Source of the DNA: an uncultured bacterium
GTDB taxonomy: Bacteria > Bacillota > Clostridia > Lachnospirales > Lachnospiraceae
DNA length: 43,340 nt
Assembly (NCBI GenBank): GCA_905215775.1
Contig: CAJMRM010000021.1
Location: 1 to 43,340 of the forward strand
Direction: 5' to 3'
Part shown: one piece after another, positions 15,642 to 23,393 of the stretch
How positions within the stretch are numbered: position 1 is the first letter of the stretch
Layout of the letters: the number at the start of each line of letters is the position of its first letter
Made by a program: the position numbers and the translations under genes
Notes under the pieces: model-generated
Told to the model about the DNA's origin: nothing
The model's database searches: none
Seen by the model: only the letters and a program-made list of their open reading frames with translations

Positions 15642-17510
15642 CGTGTCATTGGAGACGATATCCAGATCGCCGCCATGGGCTTCGACGATCTTTTGGACCG
15701 AGGCAAGGCCGAGCCCATGATAGGGGGAGCTCCCCTTCCGGGAAAGGAAATGTCCGTCTGCCTGCTTAGCGGGGCCGCTGCAGGTGTTTTCAACCTTTAG
15801 AAAGAGCATGCTTCCCTGGGACTCTCCGGCCAGCAGGATCCGTCGTTCTCCCTGGTCCTGGAGGCTGCAGGCCTCTACGGCGTTATCCAGCAGATTGCCC
15901 AGAACGGTACACAGCTCCACGTCCGTCAGGGGCATCTGGTCCGGGAGGCTGAGACGGACCTGGAGCTCCGTCTTTTGTGCCTGTGCCATACCGGAGTAGA
16001 ATTCGATCAGGGCGTTGACCGCGGGATTTTTACAGAAGGCTGCGAGGGAATGGCCGGGAGCGGACGCCACCTGGTCCTCCACCTGGGAAAGAAAGGCGCA
16101 GATATCGGTCTGACCGTGTTCGCGCGCCATCTGATCCAGGGTGCGAAGGCAGTGCCGGATATCGTGGAACAGCCGGCGGTTTTCTGACACCGCCTCAGAA
16201 ATCTTCCGGTCGTATTCTTCCTGCATGGCGAGCTGGCGCTGCACCTGTCTGCATTCTTCCTGGAGGATGAGACTGTTCCGGTACCCCTCCACCATATCGT
16301 TCCACAGGGAGCTGCCGATGGCGGCCGTGACAAAAAAGATCCCCCATTCCATGAACCAGCCGCCGATGAAGGGCTCATAGGAGGGAAGGAGCCGATCCCA
16401 GGCCGAAGCGCAGGCAGCTGCAACAGCGGCGTAAAAAACAGCACGGTGAAGCTTCAGGCCGCGGCGCAGGGCCGCCATGGCAGTAAGAAGCAGATAGAGG
16501 GAGAAGGCCACCTTGCAGAACGAGACGGATGCGGAAAAAAGCCGGACGGCAGCCGGGGACAGCCGGGAGGCCATGGCCCCGTAGCCCAGAGCGGCAAGAA
16601 AAAGGACGCCTCCCGCCGTATTGCTGACCGCCGCCGGGACCAGTCCGGGGCTGCAGATCCGGTTCTGGAGAAGGATGACCAGCCAGATCACCAGATAGTT
16701 GCAGGCAAGCTCCAGCATATACCAGGGAAATACGGGGACTGCGGCCAGCATGTGCAGCACAGGGTAGGAGGAAAGGCCGCAAAGGGAAAGGCAGATCATC
16801 CCGAATAGCTGTGCGTTTTTCTGCTTCATCCTCAGGCCGAAATAAAAGGACAGCAGAGCACAGATCAGGGTAATGGTACAGAAAAACAGACATACAGCGA
16901 AACGGACGCCTCTGGCCGTATTGACGGCCAGGGGCGTTCCAAAGGCAGGCGGATAAACGATACCTCCGTAAAAATGGTCATAGTTGCTGACTGCCGCAGT
17001 AAGGGTGACAGGCTTTCCGCCATAAAAGGTAATGAGACGGTGCTGGATCACCGGCGTCCCGGCGGCCGGGTCCCCCATTTGGAGGATCAGGTCGTCGTCC
17101 AGGTAAAGGAGGCAGGAAGAAAATACCTCCGGGAGCTCCAGGGCATAGCCGCCCTTCCGCTCCGGCAGGAAAAAGGTCATCTGGTACGTGCCGCAGCCGT
17201 AGGGAGAGGCAGAATCCGGACTGGAAAAGCCGGTCTGCTCCCCGATGGAAATGTAGCGCATATAATGGACGGAATCCTGGAGCTCTTCCGGCGTCAGAAG
17301 GACGCCGGGATAAAAAGCCCAGCCGGACACAAGAAAGCGCAGAGGCGCTTCCTGGAGATCTTTTTCGGAAAGGGCCAGGATCCCGTTGGCAGCCTGGATC
17401 GTTTTCTGACTGTATTTGTTGTTGAACCGGTACAGGCCGAGAAAGAACAGGGAAGAACTGACGCAGACGAAAATCAGGACGGCGTATTTTTTCAGGATGG
17501 AAGGACTCAT
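15609..17510 (-). CDS. Sensor histidine kinase (7TMR-DISM type, GHKL ATPase)
   Basis: A 633-residue kinase. TM1 (about 9-28) is followed by an extracellular beta-rich domain (about 30-195), then about seven TM helices (200-402), the 7TMR-DISM layout used for sensing external ligands. The cytosolic part has a short helical linker, a phospho-acceptor motif HDIRH (449-453) of the LytS/AgrC/DcuS kind, an N-box LDNAVEA (541-547) and a C-terminal glycine box GLGLASVQ. It should autophosphorylate and pass phosphate to the LytTR regulator in the same operon. Its ATG overlaps the stop of the surface-protein gene (ATGA, 17507-17510). The 3' end overlaps the convergent DGC2 gene, with no terminator between them. 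Confidence 0.88.
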   Translation of the reverse strand: MSPSILKKYAVLIFVCVSSSLFFLGLYRFNNKYSQKTIQAANGILALSEKDLQEAPLRFLVSGWAFYPGVLLTPEELQDSVHYMRYISIGEQTGFSSPDSASPYGCGTYQMTFFLPERKGGYALELPEVFSSCLLYLDDDLILQMGDPAAGTPVIQHRLITFYGGKPVTLTAAVSNYDHFYGGIVYPPAFGTPLAVNTARGVRFAVCLFFCTITLICALLSFYFGLRMKQKNAQLFGMICLSLCGLSSYPVLHMLAAVPVFPWYMLELACNYLVIWLVILLQNRICSPGLVPAAVSNTAGGVLFLAALGYGAMASRLSPAAVRLFSASVSFCKVAFSLYLLLTAMAALRRGLKLHRAVFYAAVAAACASAWDRLLPSYEPFIGGWFMEWGIFFVTAAIGSSLWNDMVEGYRNSLILQEECRQVQRQLAMQEEYDRKISEAVSENRRLFHDIRHCLRTLDQMAREHGQTDICAFLSQVEDQVASAPGHSLAAFCKNPAVNALIEFYSGMAQAQKTELQVRLSLPDQMPLTDVELCTVLGNLLDNAVEACSLQDQGERRILLAGESQGSMLFLKVENTCSGPAKQADGHFLSRKGSSPYHGLGLASVQKIVEAHGGDLDIVSNDTSFFVGITMEL

Positions 17511-19498
17511 TTGGAATTTCCCCCTTTTTTAAAAAGAAAGATCCCGGCGGGCAGGAATGGAAGGACAGCCGGAAGCCAGGGAAAGCGGTTCTGGGACGGC
17601 TGCTCTGGCTCTCCGGCGGCAGTTTCCACCGGGAGAGCTTTGCGGTCTCCGTCCTGTGCGGGGCCGGAAGTTCCCGCCGGGGGGAGCGTCACGTTCCCCG
17701 CTTTTTGTGGATCGGCGTTTTCCGTTTGCGAGCTCTCGCTGCCTCCGTTTTGTGTGAGGCCGGCGGTTTCTGCCGGTGGAGCGATGCTGTCTCCGCCCTG
17801 CGTGAGGCCGGCGGTTTCTGCCGGTGGAGCGATGCTGTCTCCGCCCTGCGTGAGACTGGCCGTTTCTTCCGGGAGGGCCTTGCCGGCCTCCCGGAAGGTC
17901 ATGGTGTAGGAGCCGGTGCGGCCGATCTGGAAGACAGCCGCCTTTGCCGCGTCATCATAAGCTGTCATGGGATATTCGGTCCCAGTCTGATCCGTAAGGA
18001 ACAGCGTACCCTCTTCCGGTTTCCGGGGGCAGGGCAGCATAACGGTGACGCCTGGAAGAGCCTCCAGGGAAGCGTCATTGATGGAAAATCCGAAGAAGAA
18101 TTCGTTTTCCCGGCGCTTCTGGATGGTGAGACAGATCTGGTCTGTATTTTTGACAGAAACCGGAAGGGCGTCTCCGGGAATACGCAGGGTGATCCCCTGC
18201 TTGGAAAATACGGCGTGCTGGTTCCCTGCCTGGAGCATCATTAAAAACCGCACGCCGGAGATCCGGTCAGAGGTCCGGCTGAAGGATTCCAGGAAGGGCT
18301 CCTCTTCCTGCCCGGCCGTCCCGGAGCCGCCGTCCGGAGAGGAAGCCGTCCCGCCTTCCGTGTCCGGAACAGGGGGGTGCGGGCCAGGCTGGACCATGTC
18401 CTGGGGCTGGTTTCCGTCTGCGTCCCCGCCGTCCCGGTCTCCCTCATGATAGCCCTCCAGAATGATATGATCGGAATATATAAAGGACAGGATCCCGGTC
18501 TGGCCGCCGTCATAGAACGCCTGGAGCCGGTAGCTGCTGCGGGGAGTCAGAGAATAAGTGAAAAGAGAAAGAAATTCCTCTGTGATATAAGAGTCGTTGT
18601 CCATACAGATCCAGGGGCCTTCGTTTTCCGACAGATATACATGGACCTGCTCCAGACCTCCTGGAGGCGTAACCCAGGGGAAGCAGAGACTGCCTCTGGA
18701 TAAGAACAGACAGTTAAGCTCCGGCCTTCCGGCTTCCTGGATGGAGACAGGAATGGAGATCTCCGGCAGAGCCAGGCCATCTGTAAAAAATGTCCCCTCC
18801 GGAGCCGGGAGCGTGCCGGAGACAAGGTATACTCCTGGCGTATCCGGATCAACCGCTGAAAAATCCCATTCCACAGTGGAAACATAGCTGTCTCCGTCGT
18901 CCGTATAGCATTTCAGCATGTACGGTGAAAAGGAAAACATTTTTTCCAGCACATCCAGAGAGCTGCCCCGGGGGAGCGCAAAGGCGTCTGTATAGGGATG
19001 CCAGGGCGCCACAGAAAGGACGGCGGCGGGAGGCAGCTCCTTTACCAGAACATGGATCCGGAGCTCCTGGAGCACATTTTCGTCAAATACATAGTCCTCG
19101 GGCAGCAGGATCTTTCCTACGGCGTCATACTGGCCGGCTGTGGTCTGGTCGATGTCTGAAAAATCCCATGCCACAGAAAGGGCCATCCGGCGGCTTCCTT
19201 CCTCTGATACGGCCACAGCGTCCACCGTCTGATACCGGATGGCAATCTGGTAGATTTTTTCCAGGCTGCCGGCGGAGGCGCTGCTTCTGAGGGGCAGGAG
19301 GACGGAGGGAAGGGAGGCCAGCTCCTCCTGGTCCGGCAGGGCTGTGATCCGGACGGCGGCCCTGGCCTCCTCCGGCGGAGGAAAAGGATCTGCATCGGAC
19401 GGGGTCAGAGAAACGGAGCCAAGGGCGTCCATATTCCGGGAAAAGCAGAGCAGGACGGCCAGGCAGGAGAGCAGGAAAAGTCCCCGGAGTTTTTTCAT
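17507..19498 (-). CDS. Ig-like membrane-anchored surface protein
   Basis: A 663-residue exported protein. It has a signal peptide (about 1-24), two related Ig-like modules in the first 250 residues (each with a WDFS-x-(I/V)D-x-x-T-x-G-x-Y pattern), a further beta-rich region with a central linker rich in G/D/P, another beta domain, a repetitive 16-residue linker near 570-610, and a C-terminal TM segment followed by KKGGNSK. No LPxTG sorting motif is visible, so it is likely held by the TM segment. It lies between the response regulator and the kinase with 4-bp overlaps on both sides, so the three are made together. It may present a ligand to the kinase or sense the surface polymer; function is inferred only from position. 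Confidence 0.75.
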   Translation of the reverse strand: MKKLRGLFLLSCLAVLLCFSRNMDALGSVSLTPSDADPFPPPEEARAAVRITALPDQEELASLPSVLLPLRSSASAGSLEKIYQIAIRYQTVDAVAVSEEGSRRMALSVAWDFSDIDQTTAGQYDAVGKILLPEDYVFDENVLQELRIHVLVKELPPAAVLSVAPWHPYTDAFALPRGSSLDVLEKMFSFSPYMLKCYTDDGDSYVSTVEWDFSAVDPDTPGVYLVSGTLPAPEGTFFTDGLALPEISIPVSIQEAGRPELNCLFLSRGSLCFPWVTPPGGLEQVHVYLSENEGPWICMDNDSYITEEFLSLFTYSLTPRSSYRLQAFYDGGQTGILSFIYSDHIILEGYHEGDRDGGDADGNQPQDMVQPGPHPPVPDTEGGTASSPDGGSGTAGQEEEPFLESFSRTSDRISGVRFLMMLQAGNQHAVFSKQGITLRIPGDALPVSVKNTDQICLTIQKRRENEFFFGFSINDASLEALPGVTVMLPCPRKPEEGTLFLTDQTGTEYPMTAYDDAAKAAVFQIGRTGSYTMTFREAGKALPEETASLTQGGDSIAPPAETAGLTQGGDSIAPPAETAGLTQNGGSESSQTENADPQKAGNVTLPPAGTSGPAQDGDRKALPVETAAGEPEQPSQNRFPWLPAVLPFLPAGIFLFKKGGNSK
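17758..17853 (-). repeat. Two perfect 48-bp tandem repeats in the surface-protein gene
   Basis: 17758-17805 and 17806-17853 are identical, encoding two copies of a 16-residue Pro/Thr/Glu-rich unit (PPAETAGLTQGGD core). Less exact copies flank them. The repeats lie in the linker before the C-terminal TM segment, so copy number would set the length of the stalk. Perfect DNA identity suggests recent expansion. Confidence 0.85.
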
Positions 19499-20223
19499 GT
19501 GAGGCCTCCCATTCTGGAAAATATATATTGGCGGCAGGTCTCCCTCAGCTGCCTTCCGTTGCGGAGGGTAATGGGGAGCTCTTCTCCGCTGGTCAGCCGG
19601 AAGGACTGGGGGCCGATCCGGTCAATGTGATCCATATTGACCAGGATCCCCCGGTAGCAGATCAGAAAACGCCGATCCTTCTGGAGAACAGAGGTCACGT
19701 CCTGGAAGCTTCCGCTTACTGGGAACACCTGGTCTGCCGTGTGGACCCGGGTTACGCGGTCCTGATAGTCGATATACAGGATCTGCTCGGTGGGAAATTC
19801 CAGCTGCTGACGCCGGATCGTTACCGGAAGGGTCGTTACCTCACATGAGGGCTTCAGACAGCACAGCTCCATGGCCTCCGTAAATTCTTCCTGGCGGAGA
19901 GAAACGGGCTTTAGAAGGTAATGGGTGGCAGACAGGCTGTATCCCATACGGACATAGTCCTCGGTGATGGTGAGAAAAACGAGCCTGCACTGCCTGTTTT
20001 TCTGACGGAGCCGTTTTGCCGTTTCGATCCCGTCCATGCCGTTCATATAGATATCCATAAATACAAGCTGGAAACAGATCTGTTCTGCTGCACGCAGAAA
20101 GTCTTCTGCATCCTCAAACTCAGACAGCGTATAGTCCAGACGGTTTTTCTGCATGTACGCTCCCAGACAGGAGGCCAGCTCCTTCCGGTCCTCTGCATTG
20201 TCATCTACGACTGCAATCCGCAT
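19495..20223 (-). CDS. LytTR-family response regulator
   Basis: A 242-residue regulator with a receiver domain (1-125; acidic pocket D7/D8, phospho-acceptor D57 in FMDIYMNG) and a C-terminal LytTR DNA-binding domain (about 135-238, with 'EILYIDYQDRVTRVH'-like strand order and 'RGILVNMDHIDRI'). LytTR proteins bind paired direct repeats as dimers. It is the first gene of the coupled operon with the surface protein and the 7TMR-DISM kinase; its stop overlaps the next start by 4 bp. The start ATG follows GGAAAGGAGATGATCC. Repeats in front of it (20281-20320) match those before the polysaccharide operon, implying autoregulation and control of that operon. Confidence 0.9.
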   Translation of the reverse strand: MRIAVVDDNAEDRKELASCLGAYMQKNRLDYTLSEFEDAEDFLRAAEQICFQLVFMDIYMNGMDGIETAKRLRQKNRQCRLVFLTITEDYVRMGYSLSATHYLLKPVSLRQEEFTEAMELCCLKPSCEVTTLPVTIRRQQLEFPTEQILYIDYQDRVTRVHTADQVFPVSGSFQDVTSVLQKDRRFLICYRGILVNMDHIDRIGPQSFRLTSGEELPITLRNGRQLRETCRQYIFSRMGGLT

Positions 20224-20256
20224 CGGATCATCTCCTTTCCATAAATAGCCAGTATC

Positions 20257-20285
20257 AGTATATCATAAAAATGGCGCGAAAAACT
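20257..20285 (-). promoter_or_regulatory. Promoter of the regulator/surface protein/kinase operon
   Basis: On the minus strand a good -10 TATACT (20262-20257) has a poor -35 AGTTTT at 17 bp (20285-20280). The first LytTR-type repeat overlaps this weak -35 box. A weak -35 next to binding sites is usual for activator-dependent promoters. Confidence 0.5.
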
Positions 20286-20320
20286 GCGTCTTAAACAAAA
20301 AAACTGCGTCTTAGACAAGC
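20281..20320 (+). promoter_or_regulatory. Direct-repeat operator between the LytTR operon and the MarR/MATE operon
   Basis: TGCGTCTTAAACA (20285-20297) and TGCGTCTTAGACA (20305-20317) are direct repeats exactly 20 bp apart, matching the pair at 7011-7050. An inverted copy of the CTGCGTC core follows at 20324-20330. The pair lies between two divergent transcription units: it overlaps the weak -35 of the LytTR operon and stands 35 bp upstream of the -35 of the MarR/MATE operon, so either or both could be controlled. Confidence 0.7.
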
Positions 20321-20354
20321 TGGGACGCAGATAAAAAAGCATGAGATCTGGGGA

Positions 20355-20397
20355 TTGACAAAAAAGAGATGTTCTCATATAATTATCAAAGATAATT
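20355..20397 (+). promoter_or_regulatory. Consensus promoter and palindromic operator of the MarR/MATE operon
   Basis: TTGACA (20355-20360), 17-bp spacer, TATAAT (20378-20383): a full consensus promoter. Over the -10 box and start site lies a perfect inverted repeat, AATTATC-AAA-GATAATT (20381-20397). A site there would block RNA polymerase, and MarR proteins typically bind such palindromes, so the downstream MarR gene probably represses itself and the MATE pump. A further GATAAC half-site is at 20404-20409. Confidence 0.8.
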
Positions 20398-20425
20398 ACT
20401 TTAGATAACTATATGGAGGCGCCAT

Positions 20426-20875
20426 ATGAAGATTGAAACGATCAAAGCAATGTTTGACGCATGCTACCAGGCGAAGAGGATCAGGGATCTGCTTCCGGCA
20501 CTGCCGGAGGGCGTCACATCCTCCTATATCCAGTATCTGGATACGATCGAGACTCTGGAACGGCAGGGTATCCGCGTAAAGGTGTCCGATATCAGCGCCG
20601 CGCTGAATCTGCCCAGACCGGGCGTCACCCGCACTGTAAAGGAAATGGAGGCCAAGGGCTACCTGTGCAAGCAGGAATCGGACCAGGACGGACGTGTCAC
20701 ATATCTTTCCATCACAGAAAGCGGGAAACGTCTGTCTGGGATCTACAATGAAAAGTATTTCAGCAGGCTGGCTCCGCTGCTGGAGGATATTTCTGAAGAG
20801 GATGCGGAGCGCACCATCCGGACCATTGAAAAATTTTATGGAGTGATGGCGGAAAGGGGGCGGTCCCTTGAATAG
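20426..20875 (+). CDS. MarR-family transcriptional regulator
   Basis: A 149-residue winged-helix regulator: N-terminal helix, helix-turn-helix about 45-75 ('VSDISAALNLPRPGVTRTVKEM'-type recognition region), wing with DQDGRV at about 86-91, and C-terminal dimer helices. The DxR pattern in the wing is typical of MarR proteins, which usually repress and are released by small aromatic or phenolic ligands. GGAGG lies 6 bp before the ATG. It shares a transcript with the MATE pump that overlaps its 3' end by 8 bp, and its promoter carries a perfect palindrome. Likely a local repressor of the pump. Confidence 0.88.
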   Translation: MKIETIKAMFDACYQAKRIRDLLPALPEGVTSSYIQYLDTIETLERQGIRVKVSDISAALNLPRPGVTRTVKEMEAKGYLCKQESDQDGRVTYLSITESGKRLSGIYNEKYFSRLAPLLEDISEEDAERTIRTIEKFYGVMAERGRSLE

Positions 20876-22217
20876 TGAACGGACAGACTTTACCCAGGGC
20901 AGCATTCTGAAAAAGCTGTCCTGGTTCATGCTTCCTGTTCTCGGCTCTCTGATCCTCCAGGCGGCGTATGGGGCGGTGGATCTTTTAGTCGTCGGAAGAT
21001 TTGGAACCACCTCCGGACTTTCGGCCGTATCGACGGGAAGCCAGGTGCTGAACCTTGTGACCTTTGTGGTGACACAGCTGGCCATGGGGATCACGGTCCT
21101 GATCGCAAAATATCTTGGAGAGAAGAGGCCGGAGCAGATCGCCCCCGTTCTCGGAGGGGCCTCGGTCGTATTTTTGTGTATTTCCTGCGTTCTGTTTGTG
21201 ATCCTGACCGGGTTTGCAGGACCAGTCTCAAGGCTCATGCAGGCGCCGGAGGAATCGGCGGAGCTTACGGTAAGCTATGTGCGGATCTGCGGCAGCGGGA
21301 TCTTTTCGATCGTTGCATACAATGTGCTTTCCGCTGTTTTCCGAGGGATGGGCGACAGCAGATCCCCGCTTATTTTCGTTCTGGCCGCCTGTGCCGTCAA
21401 TGTGCTGGGAGATCTGGTCCTGGTGGCTGGATTCCATATGGATGCATCCGGCGCAGCCCTGGCCACGGTTGCAGCCCAGACGGTCAGCGTTTTCCTGGCC
21501 GCCGTCCTGCTGATAAAGAAGAAACTGCCGTTTTCCATGAAAAAGACGGATTTTGGCTTTCATCCGCAGTGCCGGAAATTTCTGCAGATCGGAATTCCTC
21601 TGGCTCTGCAGGAATGTCTGACCCAGATCTCCTTTCTGGCGCTCTGTGCCTTCGTAAACCGCCTGGGTCTGGAGGCCTCCTCCGGATATGGGGTCGCCAG
21701 CAAGATCGTCAGCTTTGCCATGCTGATCCCCAGCGCGCTCATGCAGTCGATGGCCTCCTTCGTTTCACAGAACGTGGGAGCCGGGAACCAGAACCGGGCG
21801 AAGAAAAGCATGTTTACGGGCATTGGAATGGGGCTGGCGTTCGGTCTGGCTGTATTTTCTTTTGTAATGGTGAAGGGAGATGTCCTGTCGGGATTTTTTT
21901 CAACAGACGATGCAGTCATCAGAAACAGCTTTGCCTATTTAAAGGGATTTGCGCCGGAAACCATTGCAACGGCCATTCTGTTCAGTATGGTCGGTTATTT
22001 TAACGGAAACGAAAGGACGGTATGGGTCATGGTCCAGGGGCTGATCCAGACCGTCCTGGTGCGGCTTCCGCTGGCCTATTTCATGAGCATCCAGCCCGAC
22101 GCAGATCTGACGAAAATCGGGCTTGCCGCTCCGGTTTCCACGACAGTGGGAATTTTCCTGAATATTCTATTTTACATATACCTAAGCTGGAGACAGAAAA
22201 AGGAAGCGGGGAAATAG
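20868..22217 (+). CDS. MATE family efflux transporter
   Basis: A 449-residue, twelve-TM MATE protein, including 'AAYGAVDLLVVGRFG', 'STGSQVLNLVTFVVTQLAMG' and, in the C-terminal half, 'SFVSQNVGAGNQNRAKKSM', all typical of the family. The start is TTG, 7 bp after GGAAAGGGGG, inside the end of the MarR gene, so translation is coupled. Control by the neighbouring MarR protein points to export of a toxic compound that also serves as inducer. The substrate cannot be read from sequence. Confidence 0.9.
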   Translation: MNSERTDFTQGSILKKLSWFMLPVLGSLILQAAYGAVDLLVVGRFGTTSGLSAVSTGSQVLNLVTFVVTQLAMGITVLIAKYLGEKRPEQIAPVLGGASVVFLCISCVLFVILTGFAGPVSRLMQAPEESAELTVSYVRICGSGIFSIVAYNVLSAVFRGMGDSRSPLIFVLAACAVNVLGDLVLVAGFHMDASGAALATVAAQTVSVFLAAVLLIKKKLPFSMKKTDFGFHPQCRKFLQIGIPLALQECLTQISFLALCAFVNRLGLEASSGYGVASKIVSFAMLIPSALMQSMASFVSQNVGAGNQNRAKKSMFTGIGMGLAFGLAVFSFVMVKGDVLSGFFSTDDAVIRNSFAYLKGFAPETIATAILFSMVGYFNGNERTVWVMVQGLIQTVLVRLPLAYFMSIQPDADLTKIGLAAPVSTTVGIFLNILFYIYLSWRQKKEAGK

Positions 22218-22267
22218 GGGGCCGGGAGGGCCGGCATGGCAGAAACGGTGTGGAAACATGCCGCCGC

Positions 22268-23155
22268 TTAGGGCACCAGGATCAGCTCGCAGGTACATTC
22301 CTGGAATTTTTCCCGGGCTTTTTCATTTAATATCTCCAGCGCGTCGGACAGGTCCTGGACCTTCAGGCTCCCGGCATCGATCTTAAAATAGACGGCGACC
22401 CACAGATGCCGCCCGGTCCGTGTGATGTCGAAGAAGACCGGAGCGAAATGGTACTGCTCCAGGACCGGCCCGCAGAGGGCTTTGATCTCGTCCATAAATT
22501 CCTTATCCGGGGAGAACAGGAAGATATCCCGGACGGCGCCCCAGAGGACCTTAATGCTTTCCGGGAGCATGAATACCATAACCAGGACGGCCACGATCTG
22601 GTCAAAGTATGGGGTGACAAAGCCCAGGGGCGTTGTTTCCAGATAACGGGACAGGAAAAAGGCCAGGGCCATGCCCAAACTGTATACAATATCCAGCTTC
22701 CAGCCCAGAAGCTCTGCGGTGATGGTGGGGGAGGACAGGTTCCGGTTCAGCCGCTTCATCAGAAGAAAAATGAGGATGCTGGCTGCGCCGAGGCAGAACT
22801 GGAACAGGGAGACCTGGGCGTTGTTTATGGGATTTCCGCCGGATAAAGCGGAATCCAGGACCTCCGCCGATACACCCATGGTCACGGACAGCATCATAAC
22901 GCCCTTGATTATGACAAATATGGATTCCAGCTGGAAATATCCATAGGGATGCTTTTCCGATACAGGCTTATGGAACAGCGGCGTCAAAAACAGGAGCAGG
23001 GCAATGAAGACCAGCTCCGACACATCGTATACAGCGTCCGTCAGGGCAGACTGGGAATGGCTGTATATGGAAAAAATAAATTCTGCAATGGCGAACAGGA
23101 GTCCCGAAAAAAAGGACATCATTAAAATCTGTTTTTCTTTCTTTTCTGTGATCAT
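22268..23155 (-). CDS. Cation diffusion facilitator (CDF) family transporter
   Basis: A 295-residue protein with six TM segments and a C-terminal cytosolic domain (about 205-295), the CDF layout of metal/proton antiporters. In TM2 the metal-binding D40 and D44 (SALTDAVYDV) are kept. In TM5 the usual HxxxD reads GWKLD, so the aspartate is present but the histidine is glycine, which may change metal choice away from zinc. The ATG at 23155 follows AGAGGTG and is preferred over an upstream in-frame start at 23215. The gene converges on the MATE gene 50 bp away. Confidence 0.82.
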   Translation of the reverse strand: MITEKKEKQILMMSFFSGLLFAIAEFIFSIYSHSQSALTDAVYDVSELVFIALLLFLTPLFHKPVSEKHPYGYFQLESIFVIIKGVMMLSVTMGVSAEVLDSALSGGNPINNAQVSLFQFCLGAASILIFLLMKRLNRNLSSPTITAELLGWKLDIVYSLGMALAFFLSRYLETTPLGFVTPYFDQIVAVLVMVFMLPESIKVLWGAVRDIFLFSPDKEFMDEIKALCGPVLEQYHFAPVFFDITRTGRHLWVAVYFKIDAGSLKVQDLSDALEILNEKAREKFQECTCELILVP

Positions 23156-23235
23156 GCTGCACCTCTTTGAATGTATGTTTATGTTCAGGCCTATACAGGC
23201 GGGATATCCTCTCATTTTTTAAGGGTTTAAAGCCC

Positions 23236-23264
23236 ATTATACTAAATAGCGGAGCAATTGTACA
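23236..23264 (-). promoter_or_regulatory. Promoter of the CDF gene
   Basis: Minus strand: TGTACA (23264-23259), 17-bp spacer, TATAAT (23241-23236). The -35 box has the same TGTACA sequence and spacing as the promoter of the EAL-domain gene at 4868-4896. Confidence 0.5.
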
Positions 23265-23330
23265 GCCTTTGGGGATGAAGTCCGCAAGGTCCTCTGGTCC
23301 AGGTCTGGGGGAAAGTTTGCTTTAAAATGG

Positions 23331-23359
23331 TGGAAAAACTGCCTGTAATGGATTAAAAT
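23331..23359 (+). promoter_or_regulatory. Promoter of the peroxiredoxin gene
   Basis: TGGAAA (23331-23336), 17-bp spacer, TAAAAT (23354-23359). A 13-bp near-repeat, TTAAAATRGTGGA, occurs at 23322-23334 and 23353-23365, overlapping both boxes. No PerR-type palindrome was seen. Confidence 0.4.
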
Positions 23360-23393
23360 AGTGGATAAGAGAAATCACAAGGAGGGATCTGCA

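Noticed and set aside
16974..17909. 311-codon plus-strand frame across the kinase/surface-protein junction
   Set aside because: It runs antisense to two well-supported overlapping genes and its sequence is low-complexity; no ribosome site.
20396..21238. 280-codon minus-strand frame over the MarR and MATE genes
   Set aside because: Antisense to two genes with clear family motifs and ribosome sites; no known protein features.
22218..22267. GGCATG/CATGCC pairing between the MATE and CDF genes
   Set aside because: Short stem with a long loop and no T run on either strand.
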